From assembly GCF_028548395.1 (NCBI RefSeq), contig NZ_JAQQLA010000001.1, positions 186,001 through 250,000 of the forward strand: a DNA stretch of 64,000 nt. The letters run 5' to 3'. The notes below the pieces were generated by a model. The model was given only the letters and a program-made list of their open reading frames with translations, had not been told where the DNA came from and made no database searches. The stretch is from Vogesella indigofera (GTDB lineage Bacteria; Pseudomonadota; Gammaproteobacteria; Burkholderiales; Chromobacteriaceae). This document shows positions 34,398 through 42,858 of the stretch, piece after piece. Position numbers and translations under genes: made by a program. The stretch's first letter is position 1. Each line of letters starts with the position of its first letter.

Positions 34398-34418
34398 TTG
34401 TGTCGTTGACTGGCACAA
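34398..34418. promoter_or_regulatory. Late-operon dyad (probable Ogr box) before V
   Basis: TTGT-N13-ACAA with arms TTGTGTCG / TGGCACAA, matching the dyads at 27234 and 41035. It lies in the V-S intergenic gap, where P2 has its V promoter. Confidence 0.7.
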
Positions 34419-34424
34419 GTCCGG

Positions 34425-34865
34425 CTATCTGGCGAGGTGCGCCAGCACCAGTTCGGTGATCTGGTCTTCGTCCTGGTCGGTGTAGCCCAGCAGCTCGCGG
34501 CGGGTGTACTGCACTTCCGGCCCACCGGGGCGCACGCGGTCGCGCAGGCCCAGCTGGTGCACGCTGGCGATGCGCTGCACCTGGCCGGCAAAGCTGACCA
34601 CGGCGGCGTCACTGCTGGCCTGCATCTTGAGATAGCGGGTGGTTCGCATCTTGGCGAACATCTGCCGGCGGATGTGGCCAGCCTTCTGGCGCAGGCGGGG
34701 GGCGTAGGCGGTGCCGTCCGGGTTGGCCTGTGAGGCAATGCGCTTTTGCTGGCTGGCGCGCAGCTGTTTGGCCACGTCGCGCGCCAGTTGCCGGCGGGCG
34801 GCGGGGGATATTTGCTGCAGCAGGCCATCGGCCCACTGGTGCAGGCGGGTCAGGTCGTCGGCCAT
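34425..34865 (-). CDS. S: Phage virion morphogenesis / tail completion protein gpS
   Basis: A 146-residue gpS homologue: basic N-terminal half (RRQLARDVAKQLRASQQKRIASQANPDGTAYAPR) and the conserved RIASVHQLGLRDRV and QYTRRELLGYT segments. It overlaps gpR by 16 bp. Needed for tail completion in P2. Confidence 0.92.
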   Translation of the reverse strand: MADDLTRLHQWADGLLQQISPAARRQLARDVAKQLRASQQKRIASQANPDGTAYAPRLRQKAGHIRRQMFAKMRTTRYLKMQASSDAAVVSFAGQVQRIASVHQLGLRDRVRPGGPEVQYTRRELLGYTDQDEDQITELVLAHLAR

Positions 34866-35323
34866 GTTTCACTGCCATCGATGGTGTCGCGCACCAGCAG
34901 CTCCCATGTCCAGCCGTCGTACTGGTCGACCGGTTCAGGCAGGCATTCTGCCACCAGCTGCTGGCCGTTCTCGCTGACGCGCACGCGCTCGGTGAGCTTG
35001 AGCTTGATGGCGATGTCCACGACCTTGTGGCTGATCTGCTCTGCCTCAAACTTGAAGCCGTCGCGCATCAGATCCTTGTTGCGCAGCATTTCCGGTTGAT
35101 GGCTGCGTAGCCACACCAGGGTGGCCAGCATCAGCAGGTTGGGGTGGTCGCCGTAGTCGGTGACGATGACGTTGAGGGTGTAGCCGTATTCGAACGACAG
35201 CGAGGCGGTGCCGGTCGACACCACCTGACCTTCATCGATGAACACCTTGAGCTTGTCCGGGTTGGCCTTCACGTCCGGCAAGGCGGCCTCGATGGAGCGG
35301 CGCAGCGAGGTGGGCTTGTTCAT
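34850..35323 (-). CDS. R: Tail completion protein gpR
   Basis: A 157-residue P2 gpR homologue, with MNKPTSLRRSIEAALPDVKANPDKLKVFIDEG at the start and LRSHQPEMLRNKDLMRDGFKFEAE in the middle. It lies after the lysis genes as in P2 and overlaps the TraR/DksA-like gene by 4 bp. Confidence 0.92.
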   Translation of the reverse strand: MNKPTSLRRSIEAALPDVKANPDKLKVFIDEGQVVSTGTASLSFEYGYTLNVIVTDYGDHPNLLMLATLVWLRSHQPEMLRNKDLMRDGFKFEAEQISHKVVDIAIKLKLTERVRVSENGQQLVAECLPEPVDQYDGWTWELLVRDTIDGSETWPTT

Positions 35324-35532
35324 CGGCGTAGCTGCTCACGGGCAGACTGGCACGGCACGCAGCGAGTGCAGCCAGGCACTTTCTCTCGGCGTAGCGGTGG
35401 GATTTCATCGCCACAGTCATCGCAGTGGCTAAGGCTCGGCCCCAGCGCGCGACTGGCCGCTGCCTGCCGTGCCAGTGCTTCATCACGGAAGCGTTGCTCC
35501 CGATCCTGGGCAAGGTCGAATAGTTTAGTCAT
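35320..35532 (-). CDS. TraR/DksA-type zinc-finger protein
   Basis: A 70-residue protein with the C4 zinc finger CDDCGDEIPPLRREKVPGCTRCVPCQ (C-x2-C-x17-C-x2-C) of TraR/DksA. The short helix before it (FDLAQDREQRFRDEALARQ) corresponds to the segment that enters the RNA polymerase secondary channel in TraR. Phage versions can retune host transcription. It lies inside the lysis-tail operon, so it is a late gene. ATG 35532 overlaps the Rz1 stop. Confidence 0.88.
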   Translation of the reverse strand: MTKLFDLAQDREQRFRDEALARQAAASRALGPSLSHCDDCGDEIPPLRREKVPGCTRCVPCQSAREQLRR

Positions 35533-35809
35533 CGGCTGGCTTCGCTTGTCGTTGCTGACAGGTGGTAATGGCGTCGATTTTGGCGGCGCAGGCGTCAAGC
35601 GCCGCCCGCGTCTGCTGCAGTGCCGCTGCCAGCTGGCCGTTGCGCTGCGGTGCCGAGCGCGGCAGCAGGCAGGCCGTTACCGGCGGGCACGGCTGGACGA
35701 TCTGCACCGGCGCCGGCTGCAGCGCTGGCGCCGGCGGTGTTGTCGAGCACGCTGGCAACAGCAGCAGGCAGCTGAGTAGCAGCCCATTGTTTTGCGGATT
35801 CGGTTTCAT
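35525..35809 (-). CDS. lysC: Outer-membrane spanin (Rz1/LysC-like lipoprotein)
   Basis: A 94-residue protein nested out of frame in the i-spanin gene. A signal sequence ends in the lipobox LLPAC (Cys near residue 21), followed by a proline-rich stretch (STTPPAPALQPAPVQIVQPCPP) as in Rz1/LysC. Lipid anchoring to the outer membrane is expected; it pairs with the i-spanin to fuse the membranes in the last lysis step. Confidence 0.85.
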   Translation of the reverse strand: MKPNPQNNGLLLSCLLLLPACSTTPPAPALQPAPVQIVQPCPPVTACLLPRSAPQRNGQLAAALQQTRAALDACAAKIDAITTCQQRQAKPADD

Positions 35810-36110
35810 TGATGGCGGCTTCCAGTTTGGCGGCCTGCAGGTTGGCCGCATGGTTGATGGCTTCCAGCTTGGCGATCAGCGCGCGGGCGTCCTGCTGCTG
35901 GTCCACGGCAAAGCGTTGCAGCCATTCCAGCTGCTGCGCCTGGGTGGCGTTGGCCTGGCGCGCGGTGTCGCGCTGGGTTTCTGCGGCCAACAGCTCACGC
36001 TGCAGCCGGTCGTGGTCATCCTTGAGCTGCCAGACGGCGCTGGCCCCCTTCCACAGCAGCAGGCCGGCAACGAGCGCCGCGCCGAGGCGCAGCATGGTGG
36101 CGGGTGTCAT
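35595..36110 (-). CDS. lysB: Inner-membrane spanin (Rz/LysB-like)
   Basis: A 171-residue type-II membrane protein. The N-terminal anchor is MLRLGAALVAGLLLWKGASAVWQL, followed by about 100 residues of coiled coil (DDHDRLQRELLAAETQRDTARQANATQAQQLEWLQRF...). The C-terminal half overlaps the Rz1-like gene in another frame, the classical embedded spanin layout. ATG 36110 overlaps the endolysin stop by 4 bp. Confidence 0.85.
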   Translation of the reverse strand: MTPATMLRLGAALVAGLLLWKGASAVWQLKDDHDRLQRELLAAETQRDTARQANATQAQQLEWLQRFAVDQQQDARALIAKLEAINHAANLQAAKLEAAINETESAKQWAATQLPAAVASVLDNTAGASAAAGAGADRPAVPAGNGLPAAALGTAAQRPAGSGTAADAGGA

Positions 36111-36901
36111 GCGGCCAACCTTTCGTAGCGCGCGGCGGCGCGCGCCAGCTTCACGTCGTAGAGGTTTTCCCGGTACTTCGGCCCGTTGTAGAGACGGGCG
36201 AAGGCGGCCCAGCGCCCTTCGCGCAGCGCGCGGTGGATCAGCGGGCTGGCCTCGATGAAGCGGGCGAAGGCTTCCAGCTGCTGCCCTTCGTCCTGGCACT
36301 GCAGGGTGGCGAAGGCTTCGACGCTGGCGTAACCCAGCCGCTGCCAGTGATAGCCCATGATCTGGAACAGCCCCCAGCTGGCGGATTCGTAGGCAATGGC
36401 GCGGTCAATGGTGGCCGCGCCATTGAGGCGACCCCATTCCGCGCTGCCGCCGGCGTAGCCGCCACGCTTGGTGGCTACCAGGTTCGGATAACGCTCGGCC
36501 AGTGCCTTGGCATCTCGGCCCGCCGCCTGCAGGCGCTGGTAGAACACATGACGTTCGAACAGCACATCCGGGCGGCCATCGGCGGCAAAGCCGCTGCCGT
36601 CGCTTTCCACGTCGCACACGGCGCGGATACTGGCAGCGGTTACCTCCAGCCGCTTGGCCACGCGCTTGATGTCCGCTTCGGTCAGTGCGCGCGGGTGGCG
36701 CTGGCCATTGCGCAGCGCGTCCAGCGTGCGTGGCCCGGCAGCACCATCTACCACCAGCCCCGCCTTGCGCTGGAAGGCCGACACCGCCTTGGCGGTAGCT
36801 TCTCCGTAGTCGCCATCGACCAGCACCTTGATTCCGGCGGCCACCAGCAGCCGCTGCAGCTCGGTCACGGCGGCGCCCTTGCTACCGACGATCAGAACCA
36901 T
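36107..36901 (-). CDS. Endolysin: peptidoglycan-binding domain plus N-acetylmuramidase
   Basis: A 264-residue lysin. Residues 1-65 are a PG_binding_1 domain (GAAVTELQRLLVAAGIKVLVDGDYGEATAKAVSAFQRKAGLVVDGAAGPRTL). Residues 75-262 match the DUF3380 muramidase domain, with the probable catalytic Glu in IRAVCDVESDGSGF and the FERHVFYQRL and ESASWGLFQIMGYHW blocks. No signal peptide, so export depends on the holin. It replaces P2 gpK (a different fold), which is common among phiCTX-like phages. Confidence 0.92.
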   Translation of the reverse strand: MVLIVGSKGAAVTELQRLLVAAGIKVLVDGDYGEATAKAVSAFQRKAGLVVDGAAGPRTLDALRNGQRHPRALTEADIKRVAKRLEVTAASIRAVCDVESDGSGFAADGRPDVLFERHVFYQRLQAAGRDAKALAERYPNLVATKRGGYAGGSAEWGRLNGAATIDRAIAYESASWGLFQIMGYHWQRLGYASVEAFATLQCQDEGQQLEAFARFIEASPLIHRALREGRWAAFARLYNGPKYRENLYDVKLARAAARYERLAA

Positions 36902-37215
36902 GATGTTTTCCTTAGGAGCGTGAGCAGGCGGCAGTCGGCGGCGTAGGGGTCAACCTGGCGGAACAGCTCCACCACGTTGCCACGCACCGCCCATAGCGCG
37001 GCGGTGAATACGGCATTGATGACCAGCTGCGGCCAACTGGTGCCGTGCACCCGGCCGAACAGGATCAGCAGTGCCAGCGCGCCGGTGGCCACAATCAGCA
37101 GATAGGCCAGCAGGCTGGCGTAGGGGCGGTGGGCGCCGCCGCCACGCGCAAACAGGATCAGGCGTAGCGCCGACAGCGCGCACAGCAGGGCGGTGAACAG
37201 GTCCAGCTTGCTCAT
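36892..37215 (-). CDS. Phage holin, three membrane segments
   Basis: A 107-residue protein with three hydrophobic segments (LFTALLCALSALRLILFA; YASLLAYLLIVATGALALLILFG; LVINAVFTAALWAVRG). This matches the 3-TM holin family found next to endolysins in phiCTX-like phages. It overlaps the endolysin start by 10 bp. ATG 37215 overlaps the preceding membrane protein's stop (ATGA). Confidence 0.85.
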   Translation of the reverse strand: MSKLDLFTALLCALSALRLILFARGGGAHRPYASLLAYLLIVATGALALLILFGRVHGTSWPQLVINAVFTAALWAVRGNVVELFRQVDPYAADCRLLTLLRKTSWF

Positions 37216-37586
37216 TTGCCACCCCCGCGTAGGCTGGCCAGCAGGGCGCCTGGGTCGCCGGCGCGGTCGATCAGCCAGATCAGCAGCTTGATGACGATGG
37301 CCGCTGCCAGCAGGGCACCGACACTGGCCGGCACCTGCACTTTTTCCGGCAGCACGGTGGCCAGCAGGCTGGCTGCCATCGGTGCCGCCAGCAGACCGGC
37401 AAAGAAGGCCAGACAGAGATAGGCGATCTTTCGCGGGTTGCTGATGTCGTTGCTGCTGAGCACGAACACGGCGGCGCCGGCAAATGCGCCCAGGACAACG
37501 CCGGCATCGACACCGGGGAAGAGGGCAAACAGGCTGGCGCCGGTGAGCGCAAAGGTGGCGGTAGTGGTGCTGGTCGGTTCTGCCAT
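37212..37586 (-). CDS. Putative phage holin / membrane protein
   Basis: A 124-residue protein with MAEPTSTTTATFALTGASLFALFPGVDAGVVLGAFAGAAVFVLSS at the start, then DISNPRKIAYLCLAFFAGLLAAPMAASLLATVLP and a third segment VGALLAAAIVIKLLIWLI. Such proteins are usually annotated as second holin or antiholin in P2-like lysis modules. An upstream in-frame ATG (37598) adds 4 residues. TGGGACTGAAA precedes ATG 37586. Confidence 0.8.
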   Translation of the reverse strand: MAEPTSTTTATFALTGASLFALFPGVDAGVVLGAFAGAAVFVLSSNDISNPRKIAYLCLAFFAGLLAAPMAASLLATVLPEKVQVPASVGALLAAAIVIKLLIWLIDRAGDPGALLASLRGGGK

Positions 37587-37588
37587 TT

Positions 37589-37792
37589 TCAGTCCCATAG
37601 GTTGACCATCCGCTTTTGCGGTGGCGTGGTGAGTTCGGGGAGTTCCACCAGGGTGCCGTGCGGCAGGGTAGGGCCAAAGTCGGCCAGGCCCGGATTGGCC
37701 AGCAGCACCTGCTCGTTGACGCCGGCGGTGCGCCCGTAGTGGCGCCAGCAAATGGCGTCCACGGTGTCGCCCTGGTGCGCGCGGACTTTCAT
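37589..37792 (-). CDS. X: Tail protein gpX
   Basis: A 67-residue P2 gpX homologue with a LysM-like fold: VRAHQGDTVDAICWRHYGRTAGVNEQVLLANPGLADFGPTLPHGTLVELPE. It lies between L and the lysis genes exactly as in P2. Confidence 0.93.
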   Translation of the reverse strand: MKVRAHQGDTVDAICWRHYGRTAGVNEQVLLANPGLADFGPTLPHGTLVELPELTTPPQKRMVNLWD

Positions 37793-38265
37793 CAGATCAG
37801 CTCGATGGTGCTGCGCGACTTGCCGGCAATGTCATTGATGGCCCACAGCGCATCGCGGCGCAGGTCATCAATGGTCGGGTCCAGTCGGTCGGCGCGCTTG
37901 TCGCCGGCAGTGGTGGTGTCAAAGTCGCGCAACCGCTCCACCAGGATGGCCTTGGTGCGGCAGCCAACCGCGCGCAAGTAGCGCTGCAGGATGATGCTAA
38001 CGCCCGCGATTTCATCTGCTGGCACCTGGTCCGCCTTGGCGTAGCCCTTGGCCAGCTGCTGCTGGCGCCAGTCGCGCAGCTCATGATTGACCGACGCCAT
38101 GGCCTCGGTGACCGCTCCCAGCAGACGGCCCGCTGTTACCGTGTTGTCGATGCGCATGGCGTCCCGCAGGTCCGACAGATTGATGTCGGGCCAGAACGGG
38201 CTATTGGGGACGGTTACGGCGGGGCTTTGGCTTGGGTCGTCTTCTGCTACGGCAATGAATCCCAT
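37792..38265 (-). CDS. L: Head completion/stabilisation protein gpL
   Basis: A 157-residue gpL homologue: the FWPDINLSDLRDAMRIDNTVTAGRLLGAVTEAM and LVERLRDFDTTTAGDKRAD blocks are characteristic. gpL forms head-completion protein at the portal vertex. It shares one base with the X start. Confidence 0.92.
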   Translation of the reverse strand: MGFIAVAEDDPSQSPAVTVPNSPFWPDINLSDLRDAMRIDNTVTAGRLLGAVTEAMASVNHELRDWRQQQLAKGYAKADQVPADEIAGVSIILQRYLRAVGCRTKAILVERLRDFDTTTAGDKRADRLDPTIDDLRRDALWAINDIAGKSRSTIELI

Positions 38266-38364
38266 GGCTGGCCTTGTCAGAAAAGGGACGGTGGAGGGGA
38301 GCGTCAGGCGATGGCGAGTGTCTGCCCTTGCTCCCCTGCCGTCGGTTCGCGGGGTACGCTCGGT

Positions 38365-39024
38365 TTAGCCGTTTCCGGCTGAGTTCTTGAGATTGCGGGT
38401 AATGCGCTCGATGTCCTTCACCACCCCCACCTTGTCATCCAGCGACTTGGCGCGGGCCAGATACTCCAGCGCCGCTTGCGGGTCGGTCTGTTCGATGGCA
38501 AGGCCGGTTTCCTTGAGCAGCTTGGCGCGCACCGGGTCGAACATGTCGCAGGCTTCGGTGAGGGAAAGCGCGTTTTTCAGCACGGCAGCATCGAAGGCGG
38601 TTTTCTCGTCGCGGGCACGTTTGGCCGCGTCCGCGATTTCTTCTGCCAGGGTGTTGGCCGCGTCGCGCTTGTAGGTGTCTGGCATGGCCAGCTTGAAGCG
38701 CAGCGCATAGGCGCCAATCATCAGTGCCGTAAGGTAGTTACCGGCATCGACTGCCCACAGCATGACGGTCATCAGCACGTCATCCTGCTGACCTGTTTCC
38801 CCCAGCAGCACACCTTCCACCCATGGCTGGTATTCCGGCAGCACCTTGCGCTTGTATTCCGCCTTGGCTTGGTTGGACTGGATCTGCTTGAGCCGGCGCT
38901 TGTCCTCGGCCAGCTTCATCAGCATGCGCTCGTAGTGAGTGGCATCACGCAGGCCGCCGCCGTCATTGACGGCGACCTGGGCTGCGGCCTTTCTCAGAAA
39001 GTGACGGCGGGCTGGGCTGGTCAT
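38365..39024 (-). CDS. M: Terminase endonuclease (small) subunit gpM
   Basis: A 219-residue P2 gpM homologue: TSPARRHFLRKAAAQVA at the start, and MTVMLWAVDAGNYLTALMIGAYALRFKLAMPDTYKRD, the conserved core. In P2 it acts with gpP to cut cos. ATG 39024 overlaps the N stop (TAATG). Confidence 0.93.
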   Translation of the reverse strand: MTSPARRHFLRKAAAQVAVNDGGGLRDATHYERMLMKLAEDKRRLKQIQSNQAKAEYKRKVLPEYQPWVEGVLLGETGQQDDVLMTVMLWAVDAGNYLTALMIGAYALRFKLAMPDTYKRDAANTLAEEIADAAKRARDEKTAFDAAVLKNALSLTEACDMFDPVRAKLLKETGLAIEQTDPQAALEYLARAKSLDDKVGVVKDIERITRNLKNSAGNG

Positions 39025-40061
39025 TACGCAGCCACCTCGGCCACCAGTTCGATGTTTTCCACCAGGCAGCCGGCCTCGTAGTTCTCCACCACGTAGGCAT
39101 CGTTGGACGACTCGTAGAACGCGATGCGGTCGAACTCTTCTTCGTCCTTCACGCTCTGGCGGCGGGCACCGTCCTGATAGTAGATGGACAGGTTTTTCAG
39201 CGGGGTGATCAGCAGGGCGTTATCGGGGAAGAACGGCACGCGCACCGCCGGCAGGTTGCCGATGCGCTTCTGGCTGATGATGGTCTGCAGCGCCAGTTGT
39301 TCGCTAGGCGCGTTGTCCTTGTTGGCTTGCGGGAAGTATTTGTCGCCCAGCAGCTTGCGGCCAACGATGACTACCAGGTCGGTGTCTTCGGCAAACTGCG
39401 GTTCGATCAGGTTGTCGACGGCATCCATGACCAGGGCGTCGAGGTTGCGATAACCATCCGCCACGGCCACGCTCGGGCCAACTTTCACTTTGCCGGAACC
39501 TGCCGCCACTTCGGCCATGACGCGCTCTTCCGCTTCCAGGCGGTATTTCTCCAGCCAGCCGATGTTCACGTCCTGCAACAGCGGGTTGGTGGCAATGTCG
39601 GTGGTGGCGGCAACATGGGTGCCGTTGAAGCCGATCATGATGCGGTCGCGGGCCTGCTGGCGAATGGTGACGGCACGCACGCGCGACTTGAAGTCCTTGA
39701 ACTTGCTCCAGGCATCCAGCTTGGCGTAGTTGATGGCGGTATCGAAGTTGGTTTTCTCGCAGCGGTACTTGTGCGACTGCAGGCCGGTCGGGTCTTTCGG
39801 CTGGCGGCGCGCGCCGCCGGAAGTATCTGTACGGCTGGCTACCGGCGAGGCGGCATACAGGCCCAGCGGCTCGCCTTCTTGATCGTCCACCGGCTGGATG
39901 TTGATCATCTGCAGGAAGTTGGCCGATTCCTGGATTTTTTCTTCCAGCGTCTGCTGCACGGTCGGCACGACGGAGTAGGACTTGGTCGGCTCGGCGGCAT
40001 TGTTCAGCGTGGCCAGGGCAATTTGCAGCTCGGTGAAGCGCTTGCGGGTCAGTTCTTTCAT
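39024..40061 (-). CDS. N: Major capsid protein gpN
   Basis: A 345-residue HK97-fold capsid subunit of the P2 gpN family. It has the N-terminal MKELTRKRFTELQIALATLN and FLQMINIQPVDDQEGEPLGLY, the central RTDTSGGARRQPKD, and FYESSNDAYVVENYEAGCLVENIEL at the end. The N-terminal region would be trimmed by gpO in maturation. Confidence 0.95.
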   Translation of the reverse strand: MKELTRKRFTELQIALATLNNAAEPTKSYSVVPTVQQTLEEKIQESANFLQMINIQPVDDQEGEPLGLYAASPVASRTDTSGGARRQPKDPTGLQSHKYRCEKTNFDTAINYAKLDAWSKFKDFKSRVRAVTIRQQARDRIMIGFNGTHVAATTDIATNPLLQDVNIGWLEKYRLEAEERVMAEVAAGSGKVKVGPSVAVADGYRNLDALVMDAVDNLIEPQFAEDTDLVVIVGRKLLGDKYFPQANKDNAPSEQLALQTIISQKRIGNLPAVRVPFFPDNALLITPLKNLSIYYQDGARRQSVKDEEEFDRIAFYESSNDAYVVENYEAGCLVENIELVAEVAA

Positions 40062-40100
40062 TTTCGGTCCTTTGGGGTGACGGGGTGTGGTGCCGCGTGA

Positions 40101-40955
40101 TTAGCAGTCGAGCACATCGTCGGCGTTGTCTTTGGCGCCGGTGGCGAAGCTGCGCGGCTTGCCGGCATCGTCTTCACTCAGCTGCTGCACCAGGGCATCG
40201 TGGGCCGCCTTGAGCTGGTCAAAGTCTTTCTTGGCCACGAACTCGCCAGTGGCCGGCGAACCGGTCGGCAGCGCGGCAAACTTCTGCAGCAGGTCTTTCT
40301 GGCTGTCGGCAATCAGCTCGATGGCCTGGGTGAGGGCGGTGAAGTTGCCGTCATTGGTGGCCTTGTGGCCGCCCAGCATCTGCTTGATCTTGGCGGTGAA
40401 GGTTTCCAGCGCACTGGTAGTGACGCCGTCTTCTTCGAACTCGATGTCGGCGAGCAGGGCTTCGGTGAACAGGTTGGCCGGGCGCTGCTTGCGGGCGGCC
40501 AGCGGATTCGATTGCGCACCGGCACAGAACTTGAGCATTTCGGTGCCGAGGCTGGCCGGGGTGTCGGTGACGGCGACCCCGACCAGGTAGGCCTCACCTT
40601 TACCGGCAAAGTCGGGGTCAATCTCGATGGAGGTGAAGACCTTCTGGCGCTTGATGTTGACCATGTCCACCAAGTCAGTGGTGGGGTCGATCTGAGCAAA
40701 CAGCCCGAGCTGTTTTTCACCGTTGATGGTGACTTCCTCGGATTTCAGCGCCTGCACATCGCCGTACATGCGGAAAGTGCTATCCGGCGCGATGCTGCGG
40801 AAGTGTTCTAGGTTGACGCGGGCACCGTAGGTGGCCGGGTTGTAGTTGGCCGCCATCTGCTGGATGTCGAGGCGGGAAATGGTGCGGCCATCGGTGGTGG
40901 CGCCACTTACGGCCACGCGGAAAAACTTGGATTTCTTGGCGGCTTTGTCGGCCAT
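40101..40955 (-). CDS. O: Capsid scaffold and maturation protease gpO
   Basis: A 284-residue P2 gpO homologue: an N-terminal herpesvirus-type serine protease (residues 1-140) and a C-terminal coiled-coil scaffold. The candidate triad is Asp22, His51 (VNLEHFRS) and Ser109 (VFTSIEI), matching the spacing of the Asp-His-Ser triad reported for P2 gpO. ATG 40955 follows GAGGAAACCGAC. It is divergent from P with a 145-bp gap holding an Ogr-like dyad. Confidence 0.93.
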   Translation of the reverse strand: MADKAAKKSKFFRVAVSGATTDGRTISRLDIQQMAANYNPATYGARVNLEHFRSIAPDSTFRMYGDVQALKSEEVTINGEKQLGLFAQIDPTTDLVDMVNIKRQKVFTSIEIDPDFAGKGEAYLVGVAVTDTPASLGTEMLKFCAGAQSNPLAARKQRPANLFTEALLADIEFEEDGVTTSALETFTAKIKQMLGGHKATNDGNFTALTQAIELIADSQKDLLQKFAALPTGSPATGEFVAKKDFDQLKAAHDALVQQLSEDDAGKPRSFATGAKDNADDVLDC

Positions 40956-41034
40956 GTCGGTTTCCTCTGTCGGTCGGTCCAGGGTTGATGCGGCCATGTT
41001 GTTGTGCTGGGCCGGCCTCATCAATCGGTGGTTG

Positions 41035-41055
41035 TTGTGCCGGACCGCCCGACAA
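41035..41055. promoter_or_regulatory. Late-operon dyad (probable Ogr box) between O and P
   Basis: TTGT-N13-ACAA with arms TTGTGCCG / CCCGACAA, in the divergent O-P gap, 46 bp before P and 80 bp before O. A second half site TTGTGCTG lies 32 bp to the left (41003-41010), so each promoter could have its own site. Confidence 0.7.
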
Positions 41056-41100
41056 TCCGGCCTGCAGGCCAGCGCCCCGCCGTGGCGGCACCATCGCCAC

Positions 41101-42858
41101 ATGATTGAAATTGCCCAAGACCTAGACCCGCGCCGCATCGCCCGCGACCTGTACTTTCAGGGCTGGCGTATTTCCCGCATTGCCGAAACGATCGGCGAGA
41201 ATCCGGCGACCGTGCACAGCTGGAAGCGGCGTGACAGCTGGGATGACATGACCCCGGTTGACCGGGTGGATGTGGCGCTGGAAGCGCGCATGATTCAGCT
41301 GATTGCCATGCCGAACAAAGGCAACAGCGAGTACAAGGAGCTGGACGCGCTGGGCCGCCAGATGGAGCGCACCGCACGGGTGCGCAAGTTCAACAACGGC
41401 GGCAACGAGGCGGACCTGAACCCGAAGGTGGCCAACCGCAATGCCGGGCCGCGCAAGCCGCCGGTGAAAAACGGCATCAGCGAGGAGCAGCAGGAAAAGC
41501 TGGTGGCGGCTTTCATGGATGGCCTGTTCGACTACCAGAAGCATTGGTACCGCGCCGGCCTGAAAGAACGGATCCGCAACCTGCTGAAAAGCCGCCAGAT
41601 CGGCGCCACGTTCTACTTTGCCCGCGAAGCACTGGTGGACGCGCTGCAGACCGGGCGCAACCAGATTTTCCTGTCGGCCAGCAAGTCGCAGGCGTTCCAG
41701 TTCAAGAGCTACATCCAGCAGTTCGCCCGCGAGGTGGCCGAGGTGGATTTGAAGGGCGTCGACAAGATCGTTCTGCCCAACGAGGCCGAGCTGATCTTCC
41801 TGGGCACCAACAGCCGCACCGCACAGAGCTATCACGGCAACCTGTACCTGGACGAATACTTCTGGATTCCCAAGTTCCAGACGCTGCGCAAGGTGGCCAG
41901 TGGCATGGCCAGTCAGAAGCGCTGGCGCCAGACCTACTTTTCCACCCCCTCGGCCATTTCGCATGAGGCGTACCCGTTCTGGTCCGGCCAGCTGTTCAAC
42001 CGTGGCCGCGCCAAGGCCGAGCAGATCAAGCTGGATGTCAGCCATGCCGCACTGGCCGCCGGTCGACGCTGCGAGGATGGCCAGTACCGGCAGATCGTAA
42101 CCATTGACGACGCACTGTCCGGCGGCTGCGACCTGTTCGACCTGGACCAGCTGCGACTGGAGTACAGCCCGGACGAGTTCCTGCAGCTGTTCCAGTGCCA
42201 GTTCATGGACGACAGCGGCAGCGTGTTCCCGTTTGCCATGATGGAGCGCTGCATGGTGGACAGCTGGGAGATATGGGACGACTTCAAGTCGTTCGCCGCG
42301 CGCCCGTTTGGCAACCGCCCGGTGTGGATTGGCTACGACCCCAGTTTGTCCGGTGACAGCGCCGCGCTGGTGGTGGTGGCGCCGCCGCTGGCACCTGGCG
42401 GCCCGTTCCGCATACTGGAGCGCCACCAGTTCCGCGGCATGGACTTCGCCCCCCAAGCCGAAAAAATCAAGCAGGCATGCAACCGCTACAACGTGACCTA
42501 CCTGGGTATCGACGTGACCGGCCTGGGGCAGGGCGTGTACCAGCTAGTTCGCCAGTTCCGACCGGATGCGACTGGCTTCAACTACAGCCCGGAGGTGAAA
42601 AACCGCTTGGTGCTGAAAACCTATGACGTGATCAGCAAGGGCCGGCTGCAGTTCGACGCCGGCTGGAACGAGGTGGTGGCGTCCTTCATGTCGATCCGCA
42701 AAACGATGACCAGCAGTGGCCGGCAGGCAACCTATGCCGCCGGCCGCTCGGAAGAAACCAGCCACGCCGATCTGGCGTGGGCAACGATGCACGCCCTTTA
42801 CAACGAACCGCTTGAAGGGCAGGACGGTGCCCTGAAAGGCACAGTGGAGATTTTCTGA
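41101..42858 (+). CDS. P: Terminase ATPase (large) subunit gpP
   Basis: A 585-residue P2 gpP homologue. It has an N-terminal helix-turn-helix (RDLYFQGWRISRIAETIGENPATVHSWKRRDSW), a Walker-A-like LKSRQIGATFYF near residue 160, Walker B LYLDEYFWI near 250, and an RNase H-type nuclease domain beginning GYDPSLSGDSAALVVVAPP. It packages DNA through the portal. It overlaps Q by one base (TGATG). ATG 41101 has a weak ribosome site but gives the family start. Confidence 0.94.
   Translation: MIEIAQDLDPRRIARDLYFQGWRISRIAETIGENPATVHSWKRRDSWDDMTPVDRVDVALEARMIQLIAMPNKGNSEYKELDALGRQMERTARVRKFNNGGNEADLNPKVANRNAGPRKPPVKNGISEEQQEKLVAAFMDGLFDYQKHWYRAGLKERIRNLLKSRQIGATFYFAREALVDALQTGRNQIFLSASKSQAFQFKSYIQQFAREVAEVDLKGVDKIVLPNEAELIFLGTNSRTAQSYHGNLYLDEYFWIPKFQTLRKVASGMASQKRWRQTYFSTPSAISHEAYPFWSGQLFNRGRAKAEQIKLDVSHAALAAGRRCEDGQYRQIVTIDDALSGGCDLFDLDQLRLEYSPDEFLQLFQCQFMDDSGSVFPFAMMERCMVDSWEIWDDFKSFAARPFGNRPVWIGYDPSLSGDSAALVVVAPPLAPGGPFRILERHQFRGMDFAPQAEKIKQACNRYNVTYLGIDVTGLGQGVYQLVRQFRPDATGFNYSPEVKNRLVLKTYDVISKGRLQFDAGWNEVVASFMSIRKTMTSSGRQATYAAGRSEETSHADLAWATMHALYNEPLEGQDGALKGTVEIF

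Noticed and set aside
41003..41023. A second complete Ogr box left of the O-P dyad
   Set aside because: Only the left half (TTGTGCTG) matches; ACAA is missing at the expected position.
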